Assembly: GCA_021654635.1 (NCBI GenBank)
Contig: AP025179.1
Location: 5,890,001-5,954,000, forward strand
Length of the DNA stretch: 64,000 bases
Source of the DNA: Mycobacterium kiyosense
Lineage (GTDB): Bacteria; Actinomycetota; Actinomycetes; Mycobacteriales; Mycobacteriaceae
Direction: 5' to 3'
Shown here: one piece after another, positions 52,725-60,875 of the stretch
How positions within the stretch are numbered: position 1 is the stretch's first letter
Layout of the letters: every line of letters starts with the position of its first letter
Program-made: the position numbers and the translations under genes
Notes under the pieces: generated by a model
The model's input: the letters and a program-made list of their open reading frames with translations, nothing else
The model's database searches: none
What the model was told of the DNA's origin: nothing

Positions 52725-53890
52725 GCCGACCTCCCGGTCGGTAGCAGGGCAAGCAGCTCGCCGGCCTGATCGGTCTTTCCGCCCTCGGCGTGCCACGCCG
52801 TGACCGCGTGGACGTGACCGTCCCGGCCGCGGCGCAGCACGGCGATCTGGTCGAGCCGGCGGCGCCCGGCTCCGTCGCGGCAGACATGCAACAGCACCCG
52901 TACCGCCGCGGCGAGCTGGCTGTGCAGGGCGGGGCGGTCCAAGCCGCCCAGCGCGCCCAATGCCTCCAGCCGGGCCGGCACCTCGCTCGGGCTGTTGGCG
53001 TGCACGGTGCCCGCGCCGCCCTCGTGGCCGGTGTTCAGCGCGGCCAGCAGATCGACTACTTCGGCGCCCCGGACCTCACCCACCACGATCCGATCCGGCC
53101 GCATCCGCAGCGCCTGGCGGACGAGTTGGCGCACCGTCACCTCGCCGACGCCCTCGACGTTGGCGCAGCGTGCGACCAGTTTGACTAGATGCGGATGCCG
53201 CGGCGCCAGCTCGGCGGCGTCCTCGACACAAACGATCCGCTCGGTCGGCGGGACCGCGCCCAGCATCGCGGCCAGCAGCGTGGTCTTGCCCGCCCCGGTG
53301 CCGCCGGTGATCAGGAATGCGAGCCGCGCGGCGATGACGCCGGCCAGCAGTTCACCGGCCTCGGGTGTGATCGCCCCCGCCGCCCTCAGCGCCGCCAGAC
53401 CTTGAGTCGCCGGGCGCAATACGCGCAACGACAGGCAGGTACCCGCGCTCGCCACGGGCGGGAGCACGGCGTGCAGGCGCACCGTGCTCCCGTTAGCCCC
53501 GATTCCGCTCAGCTGCTGCCCGTCCACCCAGGGCTGGGCGTCGTCGAGCCTACGGCCGGCGGCCAATGCCAGCCGTTGCGCCAGCCGTCGCACGGCCGCC
53601 TCATCGGTGAATCGAATGTTGCTGCGCCGCAGCCCTTCTCCGTCGTCCACCCACACGGCATCGGGCGCCGTCACTAACACGTCGGTGGTGCCGTCGGCAC
53701 CCAACAGCGGGTCCAGGATGCCGGCACCGGTCAGTTCGGTCTGCAATAACCGGAGATTGGCCAACACTTCGGTGTCGCCGAGGATGCCACCGGATTCGGC
53801 GCGAATCGCCTCGGCCACCAGGCTGGGCTTCAGTGGACCGGCCTCGGTGGCCAGCCGCTCACGGACACGTTCGATCAGCGAGCCGGTCAT
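52721..53890 (-). CDS. TadA/CpaF-type secretion ATPase, Rv3659c-like
   Basis: 389-residue secretion ATPase: N-terminal helical domain, 'GTTDVLVTAPDAVWVDDGEG', Walker A 'TGGTGAGKTTLLAAML', the Asp box 'VEDAAELAP', Walker B 'RPDRIVVGEVRGAEVVDLL' and His box 'NTGHEGGAGTVHAN'. It powers pilin assembly by the Tad-like machine. The start overlaps the ssd stop and its end overlaps the tadB start (both ATGA), one operon. Confidence 0.93.
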   Translation of the reverse strand: MTGSLIERVRERLATEAGPLKPSLVAEAIRAESGGILGDTEVLANLRLLQTELTGAGILDPLLGADGTTDVLVTAPDAVWVDDGEGLRRSNIRFTDEAAVRRLAQRLALAAGRRLDDAQPWVDGQQLSGIGANGSTVRLHAVLPPVASAGTCLSLRVLRPATQGLAALRAAGAITPEAGELLAGVIAARLAFLITGGTGAGKTTLLAAMLGAVPPTERIVCVEDAAELAPRHPHLVKLVARCANVEGVGEVTVRQLVRQALRMRPDRIVVGEVRGAEVVDLLAALNTGHEGGAGTVHANSPSEVPARLEALGALGGLDRPALHSQLAAAVRVLLHVCRDGAGRRRLDQIAVLRRGRDGHVHAVTAWHAEGGKTDQAGELLALLPTGRSA

Positions 53891-54984
53891 GCCGCACGAC
53901 CACCCGAACTCGTTCGGCCACTTGACAATACGCCGAGGACACGACGGGACGCCGAAGCCAGTGCCGAGCGGCGGCCCATCCGCAACCCACCGCGCTCGAG
54001 CCGTTCGGCCAATTGCGGTTCGGCCCGCATCGACGCCAACAGCGGCACGGCGGCGATCTCGGCGACCTCCGCGGCACGCAATCCTCCCGGCGACGGCCCG
54101 CGCACCACCAGCCCGACATTGGGGTTGATCGCGGCCAGCACGGGAACGATGGTCGCGGTGGCAGCACAGGCCCGGACGTCGCATCGGGTGACCAGCACCA
54201 CGAGGTCGACGCCGTCCAGCGCGACGTGCGTCGCCTCGGTCAGGCGGCGCGGGAGATCGCAGACCACGGTGACGCCACCGCGGCGACCGGCCTCGACGAT
54301 CGCATCGACCGGCCCAGCCTCGAGTTCGTAACCACCCCGCCGGGTGCCGGACAGGATGCTCACCCCGCCGTGCCGCGGCAGCACCTCGCGCACGGACGGC
54401 CAGCTCAGCCTGCCGCCCTGCAGTGCCAGATCTGGCCAGCGCAGCCCGGGCGCGGTCTCGCCGCCCGTCAGCAGATCGATGCCACCGCCCCACGGATCGA
54501 GATCGAGCAGCAGCGCCTCGCCTGCCGTCTGCGCCAGGGCGACCGCGAACAGCGATGCCCCGCCGGCCCCGCAGCCACCGATGACGGCGACAGCCTGACC
54601 GCGCAGGCTGTGCTCGCGAGCCGACTCGGCGGCTTCGGCCAATGCGCGGACCAGCGCCTGTTCTTGGGCAGGCACTTGCAGGACGAGTTCCGCGCCGACT
54701 GCGACCGCCGCGGCCCAGGTGGCCGTCGCCGGTGCGCCGTCGCTCAATACGCTGACGTGGGTGCGCCGCGGCAGCCCGGCCCGACCGCACAACTCGGCGG
54801 CGGGGGCGTCCAGGACCACGGCTGTTGCCGCTGACCAGGTCTTCCTGCTGACCTGCCCGCCGACATGGACCACCCGCACGCCGACGGCCGCGGCGACGCG
54901 GTCCAGTTCCGCACGCAGCTCCGGCTCCGCCAGCATTGCCAGCACACCGGCGCCGGCCCGCGCGGGACGAGAAGAGTTGGTCAC
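53887..54984 (-). CDS. ssd: Septum-site-determining-like protein Ssd (MinD/CpaE-like)
   Basis: 365 residues from GTG 54984. The C-terminal two-thirds resemble MinD/ParA proteins: deviant Walker A 'VAVIGGCGAGGASLFAVALA' (Lys absent), 'EALLLDLDPWGGGIDLL', 'VVCDLPRRLTEATHVALDGV' and 'LVVLVTRCDVRACAA'. The N-terminus is receiver-like, as in CpaE. M. tuberculosis Rv3660c (Ssd) affects septum formation and stress responses; as first gene of the Tad-like operon it more likely positions the pilus machine. Confidence 0.9.
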   Translation of the reverse strand: MTNSSRPARAGAGVLAMLAEPELRAELDRVAAAVGVRVVHVGGQVSRKTWSAATAVVLDAPAAELCGRAGLPRRTHVSVLSDGAPATATWAAAVAVGAELVLQVPAQEQALVRALAEAAESAREHSLRGQAVAVIGGCGAGGASLFAVALAQTAGEALLLDLDPWGGGIDLLTGGETAPGLRWPDLALQGGRLSWPSVREVLPRHGGVSILSGTRRGGYELEAGPVDAIVEAGRRGGVTVVCDLPRRLTEATHVALDGVDLVVLVTRCDVRACAATATIVPVLAAINPNVGLVVRGPSPGGLRAAEVAEIAAVPLLASMRAEPQLAERLERGGLRMGRRSALASASRRVLGVLSSGRTSSGGRAA

Positions 54985-55171
54985 ATCTCTACCGTGCGGG
55001 CACTCGGGGAAGCACACCAGTGCCGCGACCGGATTTGTGGAGAAAGAACGGTCTGTGCACAAATCGTTCGCTGGGCGGCCGGGCTGTCCCCGACGATTAC
55101 GATTCCCGCAACGAACCCCAGGCGGACGCAGGCAAAAGTGACCGGTGGTCAGTCAGAAATTTTTACCCTGG

Positions 55172-55268
55172 AAAAGGGACGACCCCCGCCAGGGGGGGAG
55201 GAGGCGAGGGTCGTCGTGTATCAGCCCCGGGGGGTCGGGCTGATACACCCTCGGCTCAAGGCCGAGTA
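55172..55268 (-). ncRNA. 6C sRNA (B11, ncRv13660c homologue)
   Basis: Read leftward, two perfect hairpins follow each other: 55248-55216 with 12-bp arms ('gtgtatcagccc') and a loop containing six C, then 55215-55178 with arms 'gacgaccc' and an internal run of seven C. Two C-rich hairpin loops define the actinobacterial 6C RNA. The M. tuberculosis copy (B11) is known to lie between Rv3660c and Rv3661, exactly this gap, and is about 93 nt. Over-expression affects growth and cell division genes in mycobacteria. End coordinates are estimates from the promoter and the U-rich region. Confidence 0.85.
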
Positions 55269-55274
55269 ATGCTT

Positions 55275-55280
55275 ACTATA
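55275..55280 (-). promoter_or_regulatory. -10 element of 6C sRNA
   Basis: Minus-strand hexamer TATAGT at 55280-55275 (near consensus) about seven bases upstream of the inferred 6C start; candidate -35 'ttgcgt' at about 55305-55300. Unusually consensus-like for mycobacteria, in line with a strong sRNA promoter. Confidence 0.65.
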
Positions 55281-55446
55281 CACATGCCAGCCGGGCTCAA
55301 CGCAAGTACTCAGCCGAAACGAAAGTGCCGTTTGAGCCGTGAAAACGCCCACGGCAGAAAGACAAGCCGGGAATTAGAAGCCCGTTCTGACACCGATCCG
55401 CGCCAAAGATCCCGGCTGCGTCGAATCGCCGACCTATGCTGGATCG

Positions 55447-56304
55447 GTGACCGTCCCCGACTCGGCCGCGCACGGACAGAGCTCTCCGCAAACACCGGGA
55501 CCGGCTGTTCCCGGTGTCCGCACCGCGGCGTTCTTCGATTTGGACAAGACCATCATCGCCAAGTCCAGCACGCTGGCTTTCAGCAAACCCTTTTTTGCGC
55601 AGGGACTACTTAACCGGCGGGCTGTGCTGAAGTCCAGCTACGCGCAGTTCATCTTCCTGCTCTCCGGGGCCGACCATGACCAGATGGACCGGATGCGCGC
55701 TCACCTGGCCAACATGTGCGTCGGGTGGGACGTCGAGCAGGTCAAGTCGATCGTCGCCGAGACGCTGCACGACATCGTGACTCCGCTGGTGTTCGCCGAG
55801 GCCGCTGACCTGATCGCGGCCCACAAGCTGTTCGGGCGCGACGTCGTGGTGGTGTCCGCATCGGGCGAAGAGATCGTCGCGCCGATCGCCCGGGCGCTGG
55901 GCGCCACGCACGCGATGGCCACCCGGATGGTGGTCGAGGACGGCAAGTACACCGGCGAGATCGCGTTCTACTGCTACGGCGACGGCAAGGTGCAGGCGAT
56001 CCGCGAGCTGGCCGCCCGCGAGGGTTACCCCTTGGAGCACTGCTACGCCTACTCCGACTCGATCACCGACCTGCCGATGCTGGAAACGGTGGGGCACCCG
56101 TCGGTGGTCAACCCCGACCGTGGTCTGCGGCGAGAAGCCCTCGAACGCGGCTGGCCGGTGTTGTCGTTCTCCCGGCCCGTGTCGCTGCGCGACCGAATAC
56201 CGGCGCCCTCGGGGGCGGCCATCGCGACGACGGCCGCCGTCGGTGTGACCGCGGTGGCGGCCGGCGCCGTCACCTACGCGCTGTTGCGGCGTTACGCGTT
56301 CTGA
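55447..56304 (+). CDS. HAD-IB family phosphatase, Rv3661-like
   Basis: 285 residues. HAD motif I 'AAFFDLDKTII' (DxDKT), motif II 'VVVVSASGEEIV', motif III Lys in 'YGDGKVQAI' and motif IV 'CYAYSDSITDLPML'. The C-terminus has a hydrophobic segment 'AAIATTAAVGVTAVAAGAVT' that could anchor it to the membrane. SerB-like fold; substrate unknown. The start is GTG 55447. It is flanked by two sRNA genes, as in M. tuberculosis. Confidence 0.92.
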   Translation: MTVPDSAAHGQSSPQTPGPAVPGVRTAAFFDLDKTIIAKSSTLAFSKPFFAQGLLNRRAVLKSSYAQFIFLLSGADHDQMDRMRAHLANMCVGWDVEQVKSIVAETLHDIVTPLVFAEAADLIAAHKLFGRDVVVVSASGEEIVAPIARALGATHAMATRMVVEDGKYTGEIAFYCYGDGKVQAIRELAAREGYPLEHCYAYSDSITDLPMLETVGHPSVVNPDRGLRREALERGWPVLSFSRPVSLRDRIPAPSGAAIATTAAVGVTAVAAGAVTYALLRRYAF

Positions 56305-56437
56305 CGGCGCCTGCCAGCACTGCCGTCGCAATTTTCCCAACCGTCCCGTCAGCAAACGCACGGACGGGAAATTCGCTGCAATTGCCGAACTTTCACCCGC
56401 GACAGGGGTTGCTGTGCCTGTGGTCTAGTAGTACAAA

Positions 56438-56745
56438 GGAACCACGGCAGCCCGGTGAGGCCAAGGTCGATCCGGAAGAGAAGGTTCGTTCTCCCGACCC
56501 GGGCACCCAGCACGGTTCTCGGCACCCACGCGGAGTCATAGCCGCGATAATGGCAGAAGTGTTGCGGGCCTGCGTAATTGCGAATGACGGAATGCCCCGA
56601 CGGCCCTTTGGGTGGGGTCGCAGCAGGAAGTTTCGCAAACGCGCCGAGGCCACCCACGCAGCCCACATATGCACGCTTGGTACCCGGGAACCGTGTTGGC
56701 GGGCGGCGATTCGAATTCATTCGTATCGCCGCCCGCTTCGCATTT
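56438..56745 (+). ncRNA. Ms1 sRNA (MTS2823, ncRv13661A homologue), 6S-like
   Basis: The gap after Rv3661 and before the convergent Rv3662c homologue has no gene but a promoter-like start ('ttgctg' at 56409 and an A/T-rich -10 zone 'tagtagtacaaa') and a strong terminator hairpin at 56699-56736, giving a transcript of about 300 nt. Position, strand and size match MTS2823/Ms1, which binds RNA polymerase core and accumulates in stationary phase. I identify it by synteny and boundaries; the sequence itself was not compared. Ends are estimates. Confidence 0.75.
56699..56736 (+). terminator. Long hairpin terminator at the end of Ms1
   Basis: Arms 56699-56716 and 56719-56736 are complementary at 17 of 18 positions (core 'gcgggcggcgat'), with a two-base turn, followed by 'ttcgcatttt'. 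Because it is nearly palindromic it may also stop transcription of the gene coming from the right. Confidence 0.8.
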
Positions 56746-56754
56746 TCCGGTGCG

Positions 56755-57519
56755 CTATCTTTTCGGGCCCCCAGCTACCGAATCGGCAATCGCCACAGCT
56801 TCCTGCGCGCCGGCCCGCAACGCCCGGCAACACAGCACCAGCCAGGCCGCCACGCCGTCGGGGGAACCGGACGCGAACTTCAGCGCGGCGTCCCGGTAGG
56901 CCGCGGGCTGACGCATCCACATCACCTCCGGCACACCCAGCCCATGCGGATCCAGGCCGCCGGCAATGGTCACCAACCGAGACACCGCACGGGCGACGAC
57001 ACCGTCGGCGCTGCCGAACGGCTCGAGTGTCAGCAACTCCCCGTGCGCCACGGCGGCAACCACCGGCGCCGAAGCCGCAGTGGGTCGGGTGACGACGTCG
57101 GCGAGCAACTCCAGCCGCGGGCCGATCTCGGGTGCGGCACGCGGGCGGCCCAGCCGTGCCTCGTCGACCTGGTCGGCGGCCGCCAGCATGTGCAGCCGCG
57201 CCAGCGCCTGCAGTGGCGCTTTCCGCCACACGGCGACGAGTGACCCCTCGCCGCCTTCCAGGGCCTGGGCCACCCGCAACGCTCCGCCGAACACCGGGTC
57301 GCTGACGCCTGCGGCATCCGCGACGTCGTCGAGCTGCACCGGACCGCCGTCGAGCACCGAGGAGGCCCGGGCCGCTCGCAACGACGCCTCCGCGGCCGTC
57401 ACCGGCCAGCCGCGCAGGTTGGCCCGGTGCCGATGGGCCCGCCCCAGCGCCTCGCGCGCCCGGTCGCTGGCTTCAGCGACACCCGGCAGGTCCATCAGCG
57501 GCGCCAGCGGATCCGTCAC
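56755..57519 (-). CDS. Conserved hypothetical protein, Rv3662c-like
   Basis: 254 residues, Ala-rich and helical: 'PGVAEASDRAREALGRAHRH', 'AEASLRAARASSVLDGGPVQ' and a long alpha-helical C-terminal half ('SADGVVARAVSRLVTIAGG', 'AAWLVLCCRALRAGAQEAVA'). The N-terminal part recalls Fic/DOC-associated helices, but the Fic motif HPFxxGN is absent. Function unknown. Eleven bases from dppD on the same strand. Confidence 0.85.
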   Translation of the reverse strand: MTDPLAPLMDLPGVAEASDRAREALGRAHRHRANLRGWPVTAAEASLRAARASSVLDGGPVQLDDVADAAGVSDPVFGGALRVAQALEGGEGSLVAVWRKAPLQALARLHMLAAADQVDEARLGRPRAAPEIGPRLELLADVVTRPTAASAPVVAAVAHGELLTLEPFGSADGVVARAVSRLVTIAGGLDPHGLGVPEVMWMRQPAAYRDAALKFASGSPDGVAAWLVLCCRALRAGAQEAVAIADSVAGGPKR

Positions 57520-57529
57520 AGCTTGAAAC

Positions 57530-59137
57530 CTACTGGCAAGGCGCCGAAGAGGCGCCGGGGATGGCTTCCAGCAGTTGCCGGGTGTATTCGTGCTGAGGTG
57601 CGCTGAACACCCGCTCGGTAGGGGCCTGCTCGACCACCTGGCCGGCGCGCATCACCAGCACCCGGTCGGAGATCTGCCGGATCACGGCCAAGTCGTGGCT
57701 GATGAACAGATAGGTCAGCCCCAGCTCGGCCTGCAGTTCGGCCAGCAGGTCCAGGATCTGCTGCTGCACCAACACGTCCAATGCCGACACCGCCTCGTCG
57801 CACACCAGCACGTCGGGCCGCAGCGCGAGCGCGCGGGCGATCGCGACGCGCTGGCGCTGCCCGCCCGACAGCTCACGCGGCAGCCGGTTCAACACCGAGG
57901 ACGGCAGCGACACCTGGTCGGCCAGCTCCCGCGCCGCGCGTCGGCGCTGCCCGCGGTCACCGAGCCGGTGGATGCGCAGCGGCTCCTCGATGGCACGTGC
58001 CACCGAATACATCGGATCCAGGCTGCTGTACGGGTTCTGGAACACCGGCTGCACCCGACGACGAAAAGCGAGTTCGGCAGCCCGGTCCATGGTGGTGACA
58101 TCGGCGCCGTCGAACAGCACGGACCCTGACGTCGGCTTGAGCAAGCCGAGCACCATGCGCGCCAAAGTGGATTTGCCCGAACCTGATTCGCCGACCACGG
58201 CGAGGGTACTGGCCCGCGGCAGCCGGAACGACACCGCATCGACGGCGCGGAACTCGCTGCGCCGCCACGGTGCGCCGCGGGTTTCCCGATAGGTCTTGGT
58301 CAGCTCCGATACCACCAGGATGTCGGCGCCGCCTTGCTCGCCGACCCGGGCGGGGCGTTTGTCCCGGACCCTCAGCGACGGCGCGGCAGCAACCAGCCGG
58401 CGCGTGTACTCGTGCTGCGGTTCGCTGAGGATCGACTGCGCCGCACCGGATTCCACTACGACGCCGCGATGAACGACCACCACCGACTCGGCCCGCTCGG
58501 CGGCCAGCGCCAGGTCGTGGGTGATCAGCAGCAGCGCCGTTCCCAACTCGTCGGTGAGCTTGCGCAGATGATCGAGCACCTGCCGTTGTACGGTGACGTC
58601 CAGCGCCGAGGTCGGCTCGTCGGCGATGAGTAGTCGGGGCCGCCCGGCCAGCCCGATGGCGATCAGCGCACGCTGACACATACCGCCGGACAGCTGGTGC
58701 GGGTAGCGGCCCGCCTGCTTGGCCGGATCCCGCATCCCGGCCTCGGCGAGCAGCTCCACCGCCCGTTGCCGCGCCGCGCGACGATCGGTGTTGGCGCGCA
58801 ACGCTTCCCGAATCTGGAACCCGACCTTCCAGACCGGGTTGAGGTTCGTCATGGGATCCTGTGGCACGTAGCCGATTTGGCGGCCGCGGATGGAGCGCAT
58901 CGCCCGCTCACCCGCCGAGGTGATGTCGCGCCCGTCGAAAACGATGTGTCCGGCGGTGATTCGGCCTCCCGGGGAGAGTAGGCCGAGAATCGCCGCCGCC
59001 GCAGTGGACTTACCCGAGCCCGACTCCCCCACCACCGCGACCGTCTGACCCGGCAGCACCGAGAACGACATGCCGCACACCGCGGGTTGGTCGCCGAAGC
59101 TGACTTCCAGGCCCTCGACCGACAACAGCGGGTTCAT
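57530..59137 (-). CDS. dppD: Dipeptide ABC transporter ATP-binding protein (two ATPase domains)
   Basis: 535 residues forming two fused ABC ATPases. Domain 1: Walker A 'GESGSGKSTAAAAIL', signature 'LSGGMCQRALIAIGLA', Walker B 'LLIADEPTSALD'. Domain 2: 'GESGSGKSTLARMVL', 'LSGGQRQRVAIARAL', 'VLVCDEAVSALD'. Fusion of DppD and DppF in one chain is the M. tuberculosis arrangement (Rv3663c). Energises peptide uptake by DppABC. The ATG at 59137 overlaps the dppC stop (ATGA). Confidence 0.95.
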   Translation of the reverse strand: MNPLLSVEGLEVSFGDQPAVCGMSFSVLPGQTVAVVGESGSGKSTAAAAILGLLSPGGRITAGHIVFDGRDITSAGERAMRSIRGRQIGYVPQDPMTNLNPVWKVGFQIREALRANTDRRAARQRAVELLAEAGMRDPAKQAGRYPHQLSGGMCQRALIAIGLAGRPRLLIADEPTSALDVTVQRQVLDHLRKLTDELGTALLLITHDLALAAERAESVVVVHRGVVVESGAAQSILSEPQHEYTRRLVAAAPSLRVRDKRPARVGEQGGADILVVSELTKTYRETRGAPWRRSEFRAVDAVSFRLPRASTLAVVGESGSGKSTLARMVLGLLKPTSGSVLFDGADVTTMDRAAELAFRRRVQPVFQNPYSSLDPMYSVARAIEEPLRIHRLGDRGQRRRAARELADQVSLPSSVLNRLPRELSGGQRQRVAIARALALRPDVLVCDEAVSALDVLVQQQILDLLAELQAELGLTYLFISHDLAVIRQISDRVLVMRAGQVVEQAPTERVFSAPQHEYTRQLLEAIPGASSAPCQ

Positions 59138-59955
59138 GCGCGCCACGCCCTCGACGCCGGGTCCAGGCCGTCGCGTAGCGCATCGCCCATCATCATGAAC
59201 GCCAGCACCGTGATCGCCAGCGCGCCGGCGGGATAGAACAGAATGGGTGATCCCGCCCGCAACCGCATCTGCGCCACGTTGATGTCCCCGCCCCACGAGA
59301 CCACCGATGTCGGCAGTCCGACACCCAGGTAGGACAGGGTGGCTTCGGTGACGATGAAGGCGCCCAGCACGATCGTGGCGACCGCGATCACCGGCCCGAT
59401 GGCGTTGGGTATCGCATGCCGCAGCAGAGTCTGAAATCTACCCAGCCCAAGGGCTTTGGCCGCCAGCACATAGTCACTGGAGCGCACCTGCAGCACCGAA
59501 CTGCGCGCGATCCGGGCCACCTGCGGCCAGCCGAACAGAGCCAGGATGGCGATCACCGTCCACACCGTGCGGTGATGCAGCACCTGCATCAAGACGATCG
59601 CGGCCAACAGCAATGGCAGCGCGAAGAACACGTCGGCGACGCGCGACACCAGCGCATCCACCCAACCGCCGTAGAAGCCGGCCAGTGCCCCGAGCGCACC
59701 CCCGACCACAAACACCAGCAGCGTCGCGCCCAGTCCGACCGTGACCGATGCCCGCGCCCCGTAGACGGTGCGCGCGTAGATGTCGTGGCCTTGCAGGTCG
59801 GTGCCGAACCAGTGCGCCGCCGACGGCGGGAGCAGGCTCTGGCTCGGATCGGCGTAGCCGGGGTCCGCGCCGGTGAACAGCGCCGGGAACGCCGCAACCG
59901 CCAGGATCAGCACGATCAGCGCCGCGGAGATGACGAACTTCGGCCGCCTATACAT
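59134..59955 (-). CDS. dppC: Dipeptide ABC transporter permease
   Basis: 273 residues with an N-terminal TM helix ('FVISAALIVLILAVAAFPAL'), 'FGTDLQGHDIYARTVYGAR', the typical DppC/OppC entry, and further TM segments with the EAA loop 'YVLAAKALGLGRFQTLLRHA'. Forms the channel with DppB. Overlaps dppB by eight bases. Confidence 0.95.
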   Translation of the reverse strand: MYRRPKFVISAALIVLILAVAAFPALFTGADPGYADPSQSLLPPSAAHWFGTDLQGHDIYARTVYGARASVTVGLGATLLVFVVGGALGALAGFYGGWVDALVSRVADVFFALPLLLAAIVLMQVLHHRTVWTVIAILALFGWPQVARIARSSVLQVRSSDYVLAAKALGLGRFQTLLRHAIPNAIGPVIAVATIVLGAFIVTEATLSYLGVGLPTSVVSWGGDINVAQMRLRAGSPILFYPAGALAITVLAFMMMGDALRDGLDPASRAWRA

Positions 59956-60874
59956 AGCGGATCCGCGGGTCCAGCGCCGCGTACAGCAGGTCTACCAGCA
60001 GATTGCTGAGCAGGTAGATCAACACCAGAACCGTCACGATCGACACCACGGTGGGCGCCTCCTGCCGGGTGACGGCCTGGTACAGCACACCCCCGACGCC
60101 GTGGATGTTGAAGATCCCTTCTGTCACGATGGCGCCCCCCATCAGCGCTCCCAGGTCCGCGCCGAGGAAGGTCACCACCGGGATCAGCGAGTTGCGCAGG
60201 ATATGGACCGTCACCACCCGTGGTCGCGACAGCCCCTTGGCGGTGGCGGTGCGGACGTAGTCGGCGTGGGCGTTGGCCGCGACCGCGGAGCGGGTCAAGC
60301 GCACCACGTACGCGAATGACACCGAGCCCAGCACGATTCCAGGCAGCAGCAGCCGGTCGAAGCTGGCCTGCCCGCCGACGGTGACCGGGGCCCACCCCAG
60401 CCGTACCCCGAACACGAACTGCGCCAGGAAGCCCAGCACGAAGATCGGGATCGCGATGATGATCAGCCCGGTGAGAAGAACGGTGGCGTCGAAGGAGCCG
60501 CCCTGGCGCAGCCCGGCGATCACCCCGAAGCCGATGCCCAGCACCGCCTCGATCACCAGCGCGATCAGCGCCAGCCGGATCGTCACCGGAAAAGCGTGTG
60601 CCAGAACGGCTCTCACCGGCAGACCGGAATACGCGCGGCCCAGGTCGCCGCGCAGCAGCCCGCCCAGATAGCGCAGGTACTGCACCAGGAACGGGTCGTC
60701 GAGATGGTACTGCGCACGCAGTTGCGCGGCCACCGCCGGACTCAGCGGCCGGTCGCCGGCGATAGCCGCGATCGGGTCGCCGGGTAGCAGGAACACCATC
60801 CCGTAGATCAGCAGCGTGGCACCTAGGAAGACCGGCACCATGGTGGCCAGGCGGCGCAGCACATACCAGCCCAT
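59948..60874 (-). CDS. dppB: Dipeptide ABC transporter permease
   Basis: 308 residues: 'MGWYVLRRLATMVPVFLGAT' is the characteristic DppB/OppB N-terminus, with six membrane segments and the EAA loop 'DYVRTATAKGLSRPRVVTVH'. Forms the membrane pore with DppC. One base separates it from the dppA stop. Confidence 0.95.
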   Translation of the reverse strand: MGWYVLRRLATMVPVFLGATLLIYGMVFLLPGDPIAAIAGDRPLSPAVAAQLRAQYHLDDPFLVQYLRYLGGLLRGDLGRAYSGLPVRAVLAHAFPVTIRLALIALVIEAVLGIGFGVIAGLRQGGSFDATVLLTGLIIIAIPIFVLGFLAQFVFGVRLGWAPVTVGGQASFDRLLLPGIVLGSVSFAYVVRLTRSAVAANAHADYVRTATAKGLSRPRVVTVHILRNSLIPVVTFLGADLGALMGGAIVTEGIFNIHGVGGVLYQAVTRQEAPTVVSIVTVLVLIYLLSNLLVDLLYAALDPRIRYV

Positions 60875-60875
60875 C

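Noticed and set aside
55170..55260. Hairpin pair first read as a plus-strand terminator or leader of the HAD phosphatase gene
   Set aside because: On the minus strand the loops are C-rich and a TATAGT box lies upstream, which fits 6C RNA far better.
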